64,000 nt of DNA from positions 248,001-312,000 of the forward strand of contig JASBUN010000058.1 of the NCBI GenBank assembly GCA_030147845.1. Direction: 5' to 3'. Below are positions 16,732 to 26,844 of this stretch, in pieces; position 1 is the stretch's first letter, and every line of letters begins with the position of its first letter. The notes beneath the pieces were generated by a model, which had not been told where the DNA came from, did not search any database, and worked only from the letters and a program-made list of their open reading frames with translations. This DNA is from Gammaproteobacteria bacterium. GTDB taxonomy: Bacteria > Pseudomonadota > Gammaproteobacteria > JASBUN01. Both the position numbers and the translations under genes were made by a program.

Positions 16732-17102
16732 CGCATCCTAAGCGCCGTTTTTGTGTGTATCATTGATATAATCAATAGTCAGTATAGTTTGAATACTAGT
16801 GACTTTAGCGATGCAATTTGCAAGACTCCCGCAACCAGTTTGCGTCGCGTCTGAAGGCGGAGTGTGTTGTGCGCAATCGATTCACGGTTTCGGCCGCCTA
16901 GAACGGCTGGTCGCGACGGCGAATGAGTATACGGGCCATATCAACACGCCTGGAAATCACGCCAATCGTAGTAGCTCCGACCGTCAATTTCGCGCACCCA
17001 AGTACGAAAATGCGTTCACGGCTCCGCCCCCGCGGACCCAAGCCGAAACGTTTTGGGCTTCCTTCACGGAATCCACGGCTCAAGCAACGAAAGGAGCCTA
17101 GA
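16732..17102 (+). promoter_or_regulatory. ppsA upstream region with palindrome and aceA-like motif
   Basis: These 371 bases hold no convincing gene; open frames here have no ribosome binding site and unlikely composition. At 16762-16776 lies ATTGAT-ATA-ATCAAT, an exact inverted repeat, running into AATAGTCAGTATAG (16774-16787), which matches 13 of 14 bases of the motif upstream of aceA and is followed, as there, by a CTAGT. This suggests a shared regulator of the glyoxylate shunt and gluconeogenesis, possibly the LysR protein at 11917-12924. Confidence 0.5.
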
Positions 17103-19469
17103 GTGAGTCAATATGTAATCTGGTTCAGCGAACTGCGCATGACCGACGTGGGCGAGGTCGGCGGTAAGAACGCCTCGCTCGGCGAGATGATCAGCCAGCT
17201 GACCGAAGCCGGCGTGCGCGTACCAAACGGCTTTGCCACCACGGCTACTGCGTTCCGCGAATTCATGCACCACGAAAATCTGGACCGGCGCATTCAAGAT
17301 CTGTTGACGCAGCTGGACACCGATGATGTCACGGCGCTGGCAACAGCCGGCGCGACCATACGCGAGTGGATCACCGAGACGCCCTTCCCTGAAAAATTAC
17401 ACCGCGCTATCGCGGACGCCTTCCAACAGATGCAGGACGAACACGGCACCCAAGTTGCCGTCGCAGTACGCTCGTCGGCAACCGCCGAGGATTTACCAGA
17501 CGCATCCTTCGCGGGCCAGCAGGAGACTTTTCTCAATGTCCGCGGCCTCGACGATGTTTTGCATACCGTCAAAGAAGTCTTCGCTTCGCTTTACAACGAT
17601 CGCGCAATCTCCTATCGCGTGCATCGCCAATTCGAGCATAGCGAGGTTGCCTTGTCGGCCGGTATCCAGCGTATGGTGCGTAGCGACCTCGGCGCCAGCG
17701 GCGTTACCTTTACGCTCGACACCGAGTCCGGATTCCGCGATGTCGTCTTCATCACCGGCGCCTATGGCCTTGGCGAAACCGTGGTACAAGGCGCCGTCAA
17801 TCCTGATGAAATTTATGTCTACAAACCCGCTCTCGCAGCAGGCCGCCACGCGATCCTCAGCCGCACATTAGGGACTAAACCGATCAAGATGGTCTATGCC
17901 GAAGACGGCGAACGGGTACGCATCGTCGACGTCGATCCAGCGGAACGCAGCCGTTTTTGCCTTACCGACCCACAGTTACACGAACTGGCCCGCCACGCGG
18001 TAACCATCGAGAAGCATTATCGCCGGCCGATGGATATCGAATGGGCGCTGGACGGCGAAGACCAACATATTTATATCGTCCAGGCCCGCCCCGAGACCGT
18101 GGAAAGCCGAAATAACGCACAATCGATGGAACGTTATCGGCTCAAGACGCGCGACGCAAAGGTAATCATCACCGGGCGCGCTATCGGTCAACGAATTGGC
18201 GCCGGGCGCGCGCGTATCGTGCACAGCGTCGATGAAATGGCTCATGTTCAACCGGGTGACGTGCTCGTCACCGATATGACCGACCCGAACTGGGAGCCGG
18301 TCATGAAACGTGCCGCCGCCATCGTCACCAATCGCGGCGGGCGCACTTGCCATGCGGCCATCATCGCACGTGAACTCGGTATTCCCGCCGTCGTCGGTTG
18401 CGGCGACGCCACCGAGCAGATTGGCGACGGCGATGACGTCACCGTCTCGTGTGCCGAGGGCGATACCGGAAAAATCTACAACGGCAAGCTGGAATTCGAT
18501 GTCTTCAAAACCGATATCTCCACCATGCCGGAAATTCCGGTAAAAATCGCCATGAATGTCGGCAACCCAGGCCGCGCCTTTGCGTTCGCGTCCATTCCGA
18601 ACGCCGGCGTCGGCTTGGCGCGTCTTGAATTCATCATTAGCGGCACCATCGGCATACATCCCAAGGCATTGATCGAATTCGATCAGCAAACCGGGGAGGT
18701 GCAGCGCGCCATTGAAGATAAAATCGCCGGTTACGACGATCCCGTGAGCTTTTACGTCGAAAAGTTGGCCGAAGGCATCGCCACCATTGGTGCCGCCTTC
18801 GCACCGAAACCGGTCATCGTGCGTATGTCTGATTTCAAATCCAACGAATACGCCAGTCTGCTGGCTGGAGATCGTTACGAACCACAAGAAGAAAATCCGA
18901 TGATCGGCTTTCGTGGCGCATCACGCTACGTATCGGAGTCGTTCCGTGAATGTTTCGAACTCGAATGCAAAGCCCTGAAAAAAGTTCGCGACGACATGGG
19001 CCTGACCAACGTGCAGATCATGGTGCCGTTCGCGCGCACCGTCAAGGAAGCGGCCAAGGTCATCGACTTGCTGGCGGAAAACGGTCTGCGGCGCGGCGAC
19101 AACGATCTAAAAATTATGATGATGTGCGAGATTCCTTCCAACGCCGTGTTAGCCGAGGAATTTCTCGAACATTTCGATGGCTTCTCGATCGGTTCCAACG
19201 ACTTGACCCAGCTCACGCTGGGATTGGACCGAGATTCAGGGCTAGTTGCCAGCGCGTTCGACGAGCGGGATGCTGCGGTCAAGAAAATGCTGCACATGGC
19301 CATCCAGGCATGCCGCGCCAAAGGCAAGTATGTCGGCATCTGCGGCCAAGGCCCGTCTGACTATCCCGACCTGGCGGAGTGGCTGGTCGAAGAAGGCATC
19401 GGCAGCCTGTCGTTGAATCCAGATACGGTCGTCGACACTTGGCTACATCTCGCCAGCAAGGTCGAATGA
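17103..19469 (+). CDS. ppsA: Phosphoenolpyruvate synthase
   Basis: Converts pyruvate, ATP and water to PEP, AMP and phosphate, the gluconeogenic entry from C2/C3 compounds. 788 residues: N-terminal ATP-grasp domain ([10 protein letters not shown] near the start, [13 protein letters not shown]), central swivelling phospho-His domain with [14 protein letters not shown] (catalytic His417), and a C-terminal TIM barrel with [14 protein letters not shown] and [11 protein letters not shown]. The start is the GTG at 17103, which has AGGAG 8 bases upstream and gives the usual family length; the frame open to 16923 is not used. Followed directly by its regulator gene. Confidence 0.95.
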   Translation: MSQYVIWFSELRMTDVGEVGGKNASLGEMISQLTEAGVRVPNGFATTATAFREFMHHENLDRRIQDLLTQLDTDDVTALATAGATIREWITETPFPEKLHRAIADAFQQMQDEHGTQVAVAVRSSATAEDLPDASFAGQQETFLNVRGLDDVLHTVKEVFASLYNDRAISYRVHRQFEHSEVALSAGIQRMVRSDLGASGVTFTLDTESGFRDVVFITGAYGLGETVVQGAVNPDEIYVYKPALAAGRHAILSRTLGTKPIKMVYAEDGERVRIVDVDPAERSRFCLTDPQLHELARHAVTIEKHYRRPMDIEWALDGEDQHIYIVQARPETVESRNNAQSMERYRLKTRDAKVIITGRAIGQRIGAGRARIVHSVDEMAHVQPGDVLVTDMTDPNWEPVMKRAAAIVTNRGGRTCHAAIIARELGIPAVVGCGDATEQIGDGDDVTVSCAEGDTGKIYNGKLEFDVFKTDISTMPEIPVKIAMNVGNPGRAFAFASIPNAGVGLARLEFIISGTIGIHPKALIEFDQQTGEVQRAIEDKIAGYDDPVSFYVEKLAEGIATIGAAFAPKPVIVRMSDFKSNEYASLLAGDRYEPQEENPMIGFRGASRYVSESFRECFELECKALKKVRDDMGLTNVQIMVPFARTVKEAAKVIDLLAENGLRRGDNDLKIMMMCEIPSNAVLAEEFLEHFDGFSIGSNDLTQLTLGLDRDSGLVASAFDERDAAVKKMLHMAIQACRAKGKYVGICGQGPSDYPDLAEWLVEEGIGSLSLNPDTVVDTWLHLASKVE

Positions 19470-19479
19470 CCATGCAGCA

Positions 19480-20322
19480 ATGTTGGCCATGCCGGTGACA
19501 ACGCAACGGACCGTTTTCTTCCTGTCCGATCGCACCGGCATTACGGCCGAAGCGCTCGGACATAGCCTTCTGACGCAGTTCGAGGGCGTCGAATTCAAAC
19601 AACTTACGTTGCCGTTCATCGATTCACCAACTAAAGCTCAAGACGCAGTGGACACGATCAATCAGGCTCATCGCGACGACGGCAGCCGCCCATTGCTGTT
19701 CAGCACGCTGGTGGATGCGGAGGTCAGGAGTCTCATCAGTACCAGCGAAGGTATGATGTTCGATTTCTTCGATACCTTCATCAATCCGTTGGAAGCGGAA
19801 CTGGGCGTGCGTTCGAGCCACGCGGTTGGGCGGTCGCACGGCATGGGTACCTATGCCAGCTACAAGGTTCGTATCGATGCGGTCAATTTTGCGCTCGCCA
19901 ATGACGACGGCATCACCACAGTCAATTTTCCGCACGCTGATATCATCTTGATAGGAGTATCGCGCTGTGGAAAAACACCGACATGCTTATATTTGGCGTT
20001 ACAGGTCGGAACGCTGGCTGCGAACTATCCCATAACCGAAGAAGATTTAGAATTCACCGATCTGCCGAAAGTGCTTCGGCCTCATCGTGCGCGGCTTTTC
20101 GGCTTGACGATCGATCCGATACGATTGCAACAAATTCGCACCGAACGTCGGCCCAACAGTCGCTATGCAACGATAGAGCAATGTCGGCGCGAAGTGGCCG
20201 CGGTCGAAGAGCTTTATCGACGCGAGAAAATTCCCTTTTTGGACACCAGCACCGTATCGATAGAGGAAATCGCCACCACTATTATGCACATGACCAATCT
20301 GAAACGGCGCATGCAGCGCTGA
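19480..20322 (+). CDS. ppsR: PEP synthase regulatory kinase/phosphorylase (PPSR, DUF299)
   Basis: A bifunctional regulator that inactivates PEP synthase by ADP-dependent phosphorylation and reactivates it by phosphorolysis. The 280-residue sequence has the N-terminal FFLSDRTGITAE motif, SHAVGRSHGM, and the P-loop-like GVSRCGKTPTCLYLA. It is encoded 10 bases after ppsA, the usual pairing. ATGs at 19480 and 19489 are both possible; neither has a good ribosome binding site, so coupling with ppsA is likely. Confidence 0.92.
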   Translation: MLAMPVTTQRTVFFLSDRTGITAEALGHSLLTQFEGVEFKQLTLPFIDSPTKAQDAVDTINQAHRDDGSRPLLFSTLVDAEVRSLISTSEGMMFDFFDTFINPLEAELGVRSSHAVGRSHGMGTYASYKVRIDAVNFALANDDGITTVNFPHADIILIGVSRCGKTPTCLYLALQVGTLAANYPITEEDLEFTDLPKVLRPHRARLFGLTIDPIRLQQIRTERRPNSRYATIEQCRREVAAVEELYRREKIPFLDTSTVSIEEIATTIMHMTNLKRRMQR

Positions 20323-20408
20323 CAACACATCAGGTGCAGGGCGTAGGAGCTATATACTAGTCGTTACAATCACAGGTAGGTGAGCTTAAATCCAAGGAGG
20401 GTTTCAAC

Positions 20409-20852
20409 ATGCCATTCAGATGTCTCCTGTTTACCGCGCTTTTGTTTCTGCCCGCTGCCAGCGTCGGCGATATTTACCGCTGGACCGACGCCGATGGGCA
20501 ACGTCACTTCAGCGATCGACCACCGAAGAAAGATACGCCGCGCCTGCGTATTCGCGATCCAGGCCAATTCGGCGAGATCGCGCGACCCGACTTACGTGTC
20601 GGCGAACGTCGTGCGCTAAAACGCATGCAAGAGGATCAGCGCAGCCGAATTCACGCCCGTGAACAGAGCGTTCGTGACGCGGAACGACAACGACGCAATG
20701 CACGGGCCGCTCGCGAACGTTGTTATCGAATAAAAATTGATATCGATGACTACCGTTCACGTCTGAATGCCGGCTGCACAGCCCAGCAATGCCGCCGCTA
20801 TGCGCTACGACTCAATAAGAGTAAAAGTTTACTGCGCCAACACTGTCAATAG
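20409..20852 (+). CDS. DUF4124 domain secreted protein
   Basis: 147 residues with a signal peptide (FRCLLFTALLFLPAASVG) followed at once by the DUF4124 hallmark DIYRWTDADGQRHFSDRPP. The remainder is Arg/Glu-rich and predicted helical (ARERCYRIKI, ending in a cysteine-containing tail with five Cys in total). DUF4124 proteins are common periplasmic proteins in gammaproteobacteria with no defined role. An excellent ribosome binding site (AAGGAGGG) precedes the ATG. Confidence 0.8.
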   Translation: MPFRCLLFTALLFLPAASVGDIYRWTDADGQRHFSDRPPKKDTPRLRIRDPGQFGEIARPDLRVGERRALKRMQEDQRSRIHAREQSVRDAERQRRNARAARERCYRIKIDIDDYRSRLNAGCTAQQCRRYALRLNKSKSLLRQHCQ

Positions 20853-21039
20853 GCGGCAGCGCTAATGAGTAGTCGAGCCCGTTGCGCAGCGCGGGCGTAC
20901 CACATTTACCACAGGCGGAATGGGCAGCACGCATAACAATGCGTTGATTGACACATGCAGGCAGTCGCGCGCAGTCGACATCAAAGCAAGTTTGATCTAA
21001 GCTCACTTTGTGCTCGCCCTTATGCGAATGAATGCCGCC

Positions 21040-21255
21040 ATGTCTCAGCATACGCCCGAACCGCCCATCAAATCACCTTGTGTGCGCAATTGCTGTCTGG
21101 ATGAACAGGATGTATGTTTGGGTTGTCGCCGTTCTCTTGAAGAAATTATAGCCTGGGGAAACGCCGACAACGACGAACGCCGAGCCATTCTCGAACGCGC
21201 CGCGCTCCGTGCGCGGCAAGCACCAACACGCGGCAACCTTTGGGATCCAAGGTAG
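21040..21255 (+). CDS. DUF1289 family protein
   Basis: A small cysteine-rich protein with the DUF1289 pattern SPCVRNCCLDEQDVCLGCRR followed by SLEEIIAW. The arrangement of cysteines suggests metal binding, but no function is established. About 71 residues from the ATG at 21040; ATGs at 21022 and 21028 and a GTG at 21010 are in the same frame and cannot be excluded, as none has a clear ribosome binding site. Confidence 0.7.
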   Translation: MSQHTPEPPIKSPCVRNCCLDEQDVCLGCRRSLEEIIAWGNADNDERRAILERAALRARQAPTRGNLWDPR

Positions 21256-21386
21256 CGGCGCCACGCGTTTACCTTTACATGCCGGTACTGATCTGAATAA
21301 CGAATGACCGTAAATGGCCGATCGCATGCGATGCGCTTACGAGTCCCGCCGACATCGCGCCGTATGCGCCTGGTGAAGGTAATTAA

Positions 21387-22337
21387 ATGCAACAGCTACC
21401 CGACATCAACGACGTTTATCGCGCTCGCGAGCGGATCGCCGCACAAATACATCGTACACCCGTACTGAAATCGAGAACCCTGAATCGGTTATTGAGTGCG
21501 GAGTTGTTTTTTAAATGCGAGAATTTCCAACGCACAGGTGCCTTCAAGTTTCGCGGCGCTTTGAATTCGGTGTTAGCGTTGGATAACAATCTCGCGTTGC
21601 GCGGCGTAACCACGCATTCGTCCGGCAACCACGGCAGCGCACTAGCCCTTGCGGCCTCGGTTCGAGGTGTGCCGGCCTATATCGTAATGCCGACGACGGC
21701 GGTTGATGTGAAACGCCGTGCGGCGGTGGCATACGGCGCGCAGGTGATTGACTGTGAACCAACGTTATCGGCGCGAGAAGCCGGCGCCGCGGAGATCATG
21801 CGCGCCACGGGAGCGGCATTCGTTCATCCGTACAATGACCCACGCGTTATTGCCGGTCAGGGCACGATTGCCCTTGAACTGCGTGAGCAAATCCGGTTAC
21901 TCGACACGGTCATCGTACCAATCGGCGGCGGCGGCTTAATCAGCGGCGTTGCCCTGGCGCTTAAGGCTTTGGCGCCCAATGTACGCGTGGTCGGCGCTGA
22001 GCCGACAAGTGCGGACGATGCACGACAATCGCTCGCTGCCGGCGTATTGATCGAGTCACAGGAACCTGTGACGGTCGCCGATGGACTCAGAACCTCACTC
22101 GGTGAGGTTACGTTCCAGATGATTCAGCGCTATGTAGACGACATAATAACCGCCAGCGAAGAAGCCATCATTCGCATGATGCGGATGGTTTGGGAACGCA
22201 TGAAAATCAGTATCGAGCCATCATCCGCGGTGCCCCTCGCAGCGCTGTTCGAAAATAGGGATAGCGTGCCTGGGACAAAAATCGGGATTGTACTGTCCGG
22301 TGGAAACAGTGATCTGTCAAATCTACCCTGGAAATAG
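21387..22337 (+). CDS. PLP-dependent serine/threonine dehydratase family enzyme
   Basis: 316 residues of fold-type II PLP enzyme. The cofactor lysine lies in GAFKFRGALN, the phosphate-binding glycine loop is PIGGGGLISG, and SSGNHGSA is the substrate loop. Among relatives are threonine/serine dehydratase, serine racemase and threo-3-hydroxyaspartate ammonia-lyase; the short length without an ACT domain argues for one of the latter two or a catabolic dehydratase. AAGGT precedes the ATG. It converges on the sulfonate operon, whose last gene ends 230 bases away. Substrate not determinable here. Confidence 0.8.
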   Translation: MQQLPDINDVYRARERIAAQIHRTPVLKSRTLNRLLSAELFFKCENFQRTGAFKFRGALNSVLALDNNLALRGVTTHSSGNHGSALALAASVRGVPAYIVMPTTAVDVKRRAAVAYGAQVIDCEPTLSAREAGAAEIMRATGAAFVHPYNDPRVIAGQGTIALELREQIRLLDTVIVPIGGGGLISGVALALKALAPNVRVVGAEPTSADDARQSLAAGVLIESQEPVTVADGLRTSLGEVTFQMIQRYVDDIITASEEAIIRMMRMVWERMKISIEPSSAVPLAALFENRDSVPGTKIGIVLSGGNSDLSNLPWK

Positions 22338-22567
22338 AATTTCATCCGGGAATCCAGCGGCAAGACTTCTCAAGCAGCACAAAACAGAGGCGAAAAGTGC
22401 CTGTCCGAGTTATATCGTAAGCAACCGCTCAATCTAGACTCTCGAGTTCGGCCTCTGTACGCGGAACGTCATTCTCGTGCCGATTGGGGATGAACGCTAA
22501 CACCTTGATCACCGCTTCCTACGATACACGGGGCGAAGCTCGACGGCGGAGGCCGATTTTGTCCGGA

Positions 22568-23347
22568 TTATGCGAACCAGGCGCGCCTTAGCAGATTGGC
22601 CGCCAGCGCAACCAGTGCGATGAGTGTCAGGCGTCGAAATAGCAGTTGCGGGATAAAGCCGCGAACGCGTCGTCCTATCGTCATACCAATCAGTACCGGT
22701 ATCACCGACAGCGCGGATAGCGTGGCGGTATGCGGAGTTAGAATATGTACGGTACTGAACGCAATCAACAGTGCGATGGACGCAAAGAACCAGATAACTC
22801 CAATGCTCGCGATATAGATATCCTTGGGCAAATGCAGTGCTGTCAGATACATGACCAGCGGTGGCCCGTAGGTGGCCGATACACCTCCGATGAGCCCGGC
22901 GATAATACCGACTGCAGCGCCCCAACGACGCTCGGCGTGCGCGCGAATTATCAACCCGCTACTGGTGGCAAATCGATCGGCGAGCGTAAATACGAGAATC
23001 GATGAGCCAACGACGAACATAAGCACGTGACTGTCCAAGCCCACTAACACGCGAGAACCGAGAAAAATGCCGATAGCCACCGCAACAATCACAACCCAGA
23101 AGCGCCGCAGAGCACTACCAAAATTTCCGCCTTGAACACCCAACCAGAAATTGCTGAACACGATGGGGAGGGTCAGTAAAGCCAGCGCCAAACGAATGTC
23201 AATGACATTACCCAATAATGAAAGTGCTACCAACGGCAGACCAAAGCCAAGCGTACCCTTGATAAAGCCGGCCAATATCATGATCAGGAAAACCACGACG
23301 ACCACATTCGCGCTGACCATATTCAGATTGGCGCCCAATACGTTCAC
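22568..23347 (-). CDS. TauE/SafE family permease, probable sulfite exporter
   Basis: 259 residues, about eight membrane helices, with the family's N-terminal glycine-rich FIKGTLGFGLPL and central GLIGGVSATYGPPLVMYL repeats. TauE-type proteins often lie in sulfonate degradation operons, where they are thought to export the sulfite released by Xsc. It is the last gene of the xsc operon here, 46 bases after ackA, which supports that role. GTG at 23347 has a purine-rich upstream stretch; an in-frame ATG at 23320 is the alternative. Confidence 0.85.
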   Translation of the reverse strand: MNVLGANLNMVSANVVVVVFLIMILAGFIKGTLGFGLPLVALSLLGNVIDIRLALALLTLPIVFSNFWLGVQGGNFGSALRRFWVVIVAVAIGIFLGSRVLVGLDSHVLMFVVGSSILVFTLADRFATSSGLIIRAHAERRWGAAVGIIAGLIGGVSATYGPPLVMYLTALHLPKDIYIASIGVIWFFASIALLIAFSTVHILTPHTATLSALSVIPVLIGMTIGRRVRGFIPQLLFRRLTLIALVALAANLLRRAWFA

Positions 23348-23393
23348 CGCCTCGCCCCCGCCTTAACCGAAACACCATACCGCCATCGCACAA

Positions 23394-24584
23394 TTACAAA
23401 TTCAGCATTGCGGTGGTATGCCGCGCAATGATCAGCTCTTCGTTGGTCGTCACCACCCATGCTTGTACCGCGCTTTCCGGCCGCGTGATGCACGGCCCGT
23501 TTTTGTCGTTTGCGGCATCGTCCAAGTCTACGCCCAACCATCGCAACCGTCGGCAGGTTTCAGCGCGCACGGCAGCGGCGTGTTCGCCGATGCCGCCGGT
23601 GAAAACCAATCCGTCTAAACCTTCCAGCGTCGTGGCAAGCGATCCCACTTCGCGCGCCAGCGTATAGCAAAATTGTTCCACGGCATCTTTTGCGCAGATC
23701 GAATCGCTATTGAGCAGTTCACGCATATCGGAACTAATGCCGGATATGCCCAACAAGCCCGAGCGGTTGTACAACAGGTCGGTTAGTTCAGCCTCTCCCT
23801 GACCATGCTCACGCATCAAATACAGCAAGACGCCGGGATCGAGATGACCGCAACGAGTGCCCATCAGCAATCCGTCCAGTGTCGAAAATCCCATGCTGGT
23901 CGCGATACTGATGCCGTCGCGTACCGCGCATGCGCTGGCGCCATTACCCAGATGCGCAATAATCAACCGTTGCGGCAACACGCCGCCATTACGTGGAGGT
24001 AGCGCGCTGACGACATATTCATACGAAAGACCGTGGAAGCCGTAGCGGATCAGCCCATGTTGCGTTAGCTCCCTCGGCAACGGCAATCGGCGCGCAAGCT
24101 CGGGTTGTCGGGCATGAAACGCAGTATCGTAACAGGCTACCTGAGGGAGATGAGGGGCACTGGCCGAAACCGCACGCATGGCGGCAACGTTATGTGGCTG
24201 ATGATGCGGAGCAAGCGCGTTCAGCGATTCCAGATCATCAAGTATATCTGCGCTGACGATCTGCGGCCGCGTATGCGTACGCCCACCGTGTACTACGCGA
24301 TGGCCGACAGCGACGAAACGAAAATGTTCACCATGCCCTTCCACCCATGCCAGCAAGGCATCAAGTGCTTGCTGGTGATCACGGATATGAGCAACGTCGA
24401 GGCCCGCGCCATCGACACTTTTACCGCCGGCATCACATGCCGAAAAAACCGGTCCGGTGCCGATACCGGCGATTTGACCGCGTAGCGCCAAGGTGGGATC
24501 GTCGGCCGATGTCGCCGCCAACGTATAGACGGCAAACTTAACGCTGGACGAGCCGGCGTTCAGCACCAATAGGGCGTCTACCAT
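23394..24584 (-). CDS. ackA: Acetate kinase
   Basis: Transfers the phosphoryl group of acetyl phosphate to ADP, yielding acetate and ATP. 396 residues with LVLNAGSSSVKF at the N-terminus, HRVVHGG, HLGNGASA and FTGGIGEHAAAVR. In this operon the acetyl phosphate comes from Xsc, so the gene gives substrate-level ATP from sulfonates. No phosphate acetyltransferase (pta) is seen in the window, which is the more common partner of xsc. It lies 26 bases downstream of the stress protein gene. Confidence 0.93.
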   Translation of the reverse strand: MVDALLVLNAGSSSVKFAVYTLAATSADDPTLALRGQIAGIGTGPVFSACDAGGKSVDGAGLDVAHIRDHQQALDALLAWVEGHGEHFRFVAVGHRVVHGGRTHTRPQIVSADILDDLESLNALAPHHQPHNVAAMRAVSASAPHLPQVACYDTAFHARQPELARRLPLPRELTQHGLIRYGFHGLSYEYVVSALPPRNGGVLPQRLIIAHLGNGASACAVRDGISIATSMGFSTLDGLLMGTRCGHLDPGVLLYLMREHGQGEAELTDLLYNRSGLLGISGISSDMRELLNSDSICAKDAVEQFCYTLAREVGSLATTLEGLDGLVFTGGIGEHAAAVRAETCRRLRWLGVDLDDAANDKNGPCITRPESAVQAWVVTTNEELIIARHTTAMLNL

Positions 24585-24610
24585 GCGCTGATCCTCGAGC
24601 GTTGGCGCGC

Positions 24611-25051
24611 TTATTTGACTACCAGGACAGGGCAGCCTGCCATGGCCGTAACGTTGCGCGCAACACTGCCGAGCGCTAACTCCTTGAGACCAGTCAGACC
24701 GCGTGTACCTACCACGATCACATCGATTCGCTCGCGCTTGGCGGTCTCGACAATGGCCGGAGCCGGATTACCTTCGGCGGCAATCCGGTCAACACTCGCA
24801 ACGCCCGCCGCACGGGCGCGCTGCTCGGCGCTATCCAGTATTTTCTCGGCCGCCTCCGCACCCAGTCGTCGATACATCTCGCGCGCCGCCGTATCCGCCA
24901 AACGGCTCAAATCACCCGGCAGCGGATGCGGCGCCAGCGCGTGAAACAGCAGCACGCTGGCTTCGCAACGCTTAGCCATCGCCAATGCCGCTTCCAGCGC
25001 ATGATCGGCATGATCCGAGCCATCCAACGCGACCATGATGCGGTCAAACAT
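24611..25051 (-). CDS. Universal stress protein, UspA family
   Basis: 146 residues, single Usp domain, with MVALDGSDHADHAL at the N-terminus and the ATP-binding motif G-x2-G-x9-G-S (GTRGLTGLKELALGS). Usp genes are recurrent, unexplained members of taurine/sulfonate operons built around xsc, and this one sits directly after xsc. Function in the pathway unknown. Confidence 0.88.
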   Translation of the reverse strand: MFDRIMVALDGSDHADHALEAALAMAKRCEASVLLFHALAPHPLPGDLSRLADTAAREMYRRLGAEAAEKILDSAEQRARAAGVASVDRIAAEGNPAPAIVETAKRERIDVIVVGTRGLTGLKELALGSVARNVTAMAGCPVLVVK

Positions 25052-25100
25052 AGCGTATCCCTTTCCGGTGAAGGTCTCGCCGATTTCGACGCCGACTGCT

Positions 25101-26843
25101 TTATACGAAATCCTTGTACTTATCGAGCAAACGCACCGGCTTTTTCAACGCGTCGCGGCGGAACGGTTCGCCCAGTTCGCGCGTACACATGACTTCGATC
25201 ACCGTGGTCTTACCGGCCTTTTGATCTTCACATGACTTGCGCAGCGCCGGGCCGACATCCTCCAGGCGCTCCACAGTCACGCCCTCGGCGCCCATCGAGC
25301 GTGCGATGCCGGCAAAACTCGGACTCTCCAGGTTACTGCCCAAGAAACGCTGATTATAGAAATCCACCTGATTTTTCTTCTCCGCGCCCCATTGACGGTT
25401 ATGGAACACTACAGCGGTAACGGGAATGTTCTCACGTACACAGGTCAGAATCTCGCCGAAGCTCATGGCCCAAGCGCCATCACCAACGTACGCGACCGCC
25501 GGGCGGTCGGGCGCGGCGACTTTTGCGCCGATGATGGTCGGGAACGCATAACCGCAATTACCAAAACTCATAGCCGCAAACATGCTGTTGGGCTGATTGA
25601 AGCGCAAGTAGCTATTGGCGACCGAGCAGATGTTACCGATGTCGGTGGATACCATGGCATCCTCAGGCATCGCCTTTTCCAGCTCACGCAGCATCTGCCG
25701 CGGATGGATGCCGCCATCATCGGCGACCTTTTTGCTCCAGTCGTCGGTCTCTTGCGTCCAACCGTCGAGCTCGGCTTCCCATGCCTCTTTTTGCTTCTTG
25801 ATCTCGCTTTGGCGCTGATCGGCATTCTTCGCGCAGGCAAGATCATGCGACTGCAGCCGTTCAGCCAAGGTCAGCGCAACGCCACGCGCGTCGCCGCAGA
25901 TGCCCACCGCAACCGGCTTGACCAAGCCAATCATACGTGGGTCGACATCGACCTGGATAATCTGGGCGTCTTTCGGCCAGTAGTCGATACCAAACTGTGG
26001 CAACGTGCCGAACGGTCCCAGACGCGTACCTAACGCCAGCACCACGTCGGCCTTGGCGATCAGATTCATGCCCGCCTTGGAGCCTTGATAGCCAAGCGCG
26101 CCACACCACAGCGGATGGTTGGCCGGGAAAGCATCATTGTGAAGGTAGCTTGTCACCACCGGCGCGCCCAAAAGCTCGGCCAGTCGTTTGGTTTCTTCGA
26201 CGCCCGCGGATGTGATCACGCCGCCGCCGGCCATGATGACCGGAAACTTGGCTTTGGCCAACAACGCCGCCGCTTGTTCCAAGCTCTGCGCGCCGCCCAA
26301 CGGCGCTTCGATGCGTACCGGCTTCGGGATTTCGACATCGATTTCGCCGTAGAAATAGTCGCGTGGAATATTCAGCTGCGTCGGCCCCCGTTCGGACAAG
26401 GCACGGTCGAACGCGCGCGCGGTAATTTCGGCCATACGTTCGGGATTGTTGACGTGCCCTTGATACTTGGTAATGGACTTGAAGATGGAGAGTTGATCCG
26501 CTTCTTGGAAGCCACCTAAACCCATACCCATGGTTCCCGTTTCCGGCGTAATCGCTACGACCGGCGAATGCGCCCAGTAGGCTGCCGCGATCGCGGTGAC
26601 AAAATTGGTGATACCCGGGCCGTTTTGGCCGATGCACACGCCCTGCTCACCACTAACGCGACAATAGCCATCGGCCATATGTGCCGAGCCTTGCTCATGC
26701 ACGGTAGGAATAAAGCGGATGCCGGCGGCCGGGAATAAATCCAAGGCGTCCATATACGCCGAACCGACGATACCGAATACGTTCTTTACTCCCTGTGCTA
26801 CCAGGGTCTCGACGAACGCTTCGCTTGGGGTCATGCGGGCCAT
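25101..26843 (-). CDS. xsc: Sulfoacetaldehyde acetyltransferase
   Basis: A thiamine diphosphate enzyme that converts sulfoacetaldehyde and phosphate to acetyl phosphate and sulfite in the cytoplasm, the desulfonation step of C2-sulfonate catabolism. 580 residues; Glu50 in TVHEQGSAHMADGY is the cofactor-activating glutamate, and the C-terminal TPP motif begins GDGAWAMSFGE and continues to FHNRQWG. Xsc-typical features include the QWGAEKKNQVDFY segment and the long hydrophilic insert near 340-375. A ribosome binding site AGGAGG lies at the end of sauT, two bases away from this start by stop-start distance. Confidence 0.93.
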   Translation of the reverse strand: MARMTPSEAFVETLVAQGVKNVFGIVGSAYMDALDLFPAAGIRFIPTVHEQGSAHMADGYCRVSGEQGVCIGQNGPGITNFVTAIAAAYWAHSPVVAITPETGTMGMGLGGFQEADQLSIFKSITKYQGHVNNPERMAEITARAFDRALSERGPTQLNIPRDYFYGEIDVEIPKPVRIEAPLGGAQSLEQAAALLAKAKFPVIMAGGGVITSAGVEETKRLAELLGAPVVTSYLHNDAFPANHPLWCGALGYQGSKAGMNLIAKADVVLALGTRLGPFGTLPQFGIDYWPKDAQIIQVDVDPRMIGLVKPVAVGICGDARGVALTLAERLQSHDLACAKNADQRQSEIKKQKEAWEAELDGWTQETDDWSKKVADDGGIHPRQMLRELEKAMPEDAMVSTDIGNICSVANSYLRFNQPNSMFAAMSFGNCGYAFPTIIGAKVAAPDRPAVAYVGDGAWAMSFGEILTCVRENIPVTAVVFHNRQWGAEKKNQVDFYNQRFLGSNLESPSFAGIARSMGAEGVTVERLEDVGPALRKSCEDQKAGKTTVIEVMCTRELGEPFRRDALKKPVRLLDKYKDFV

Positions 26844-26844
26844 T

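Noticed and set aside
16799..17101. Open frames upstream of ppsA
   Set aside because: They lack ribosome binding sites and cover a region with promoter-like features.
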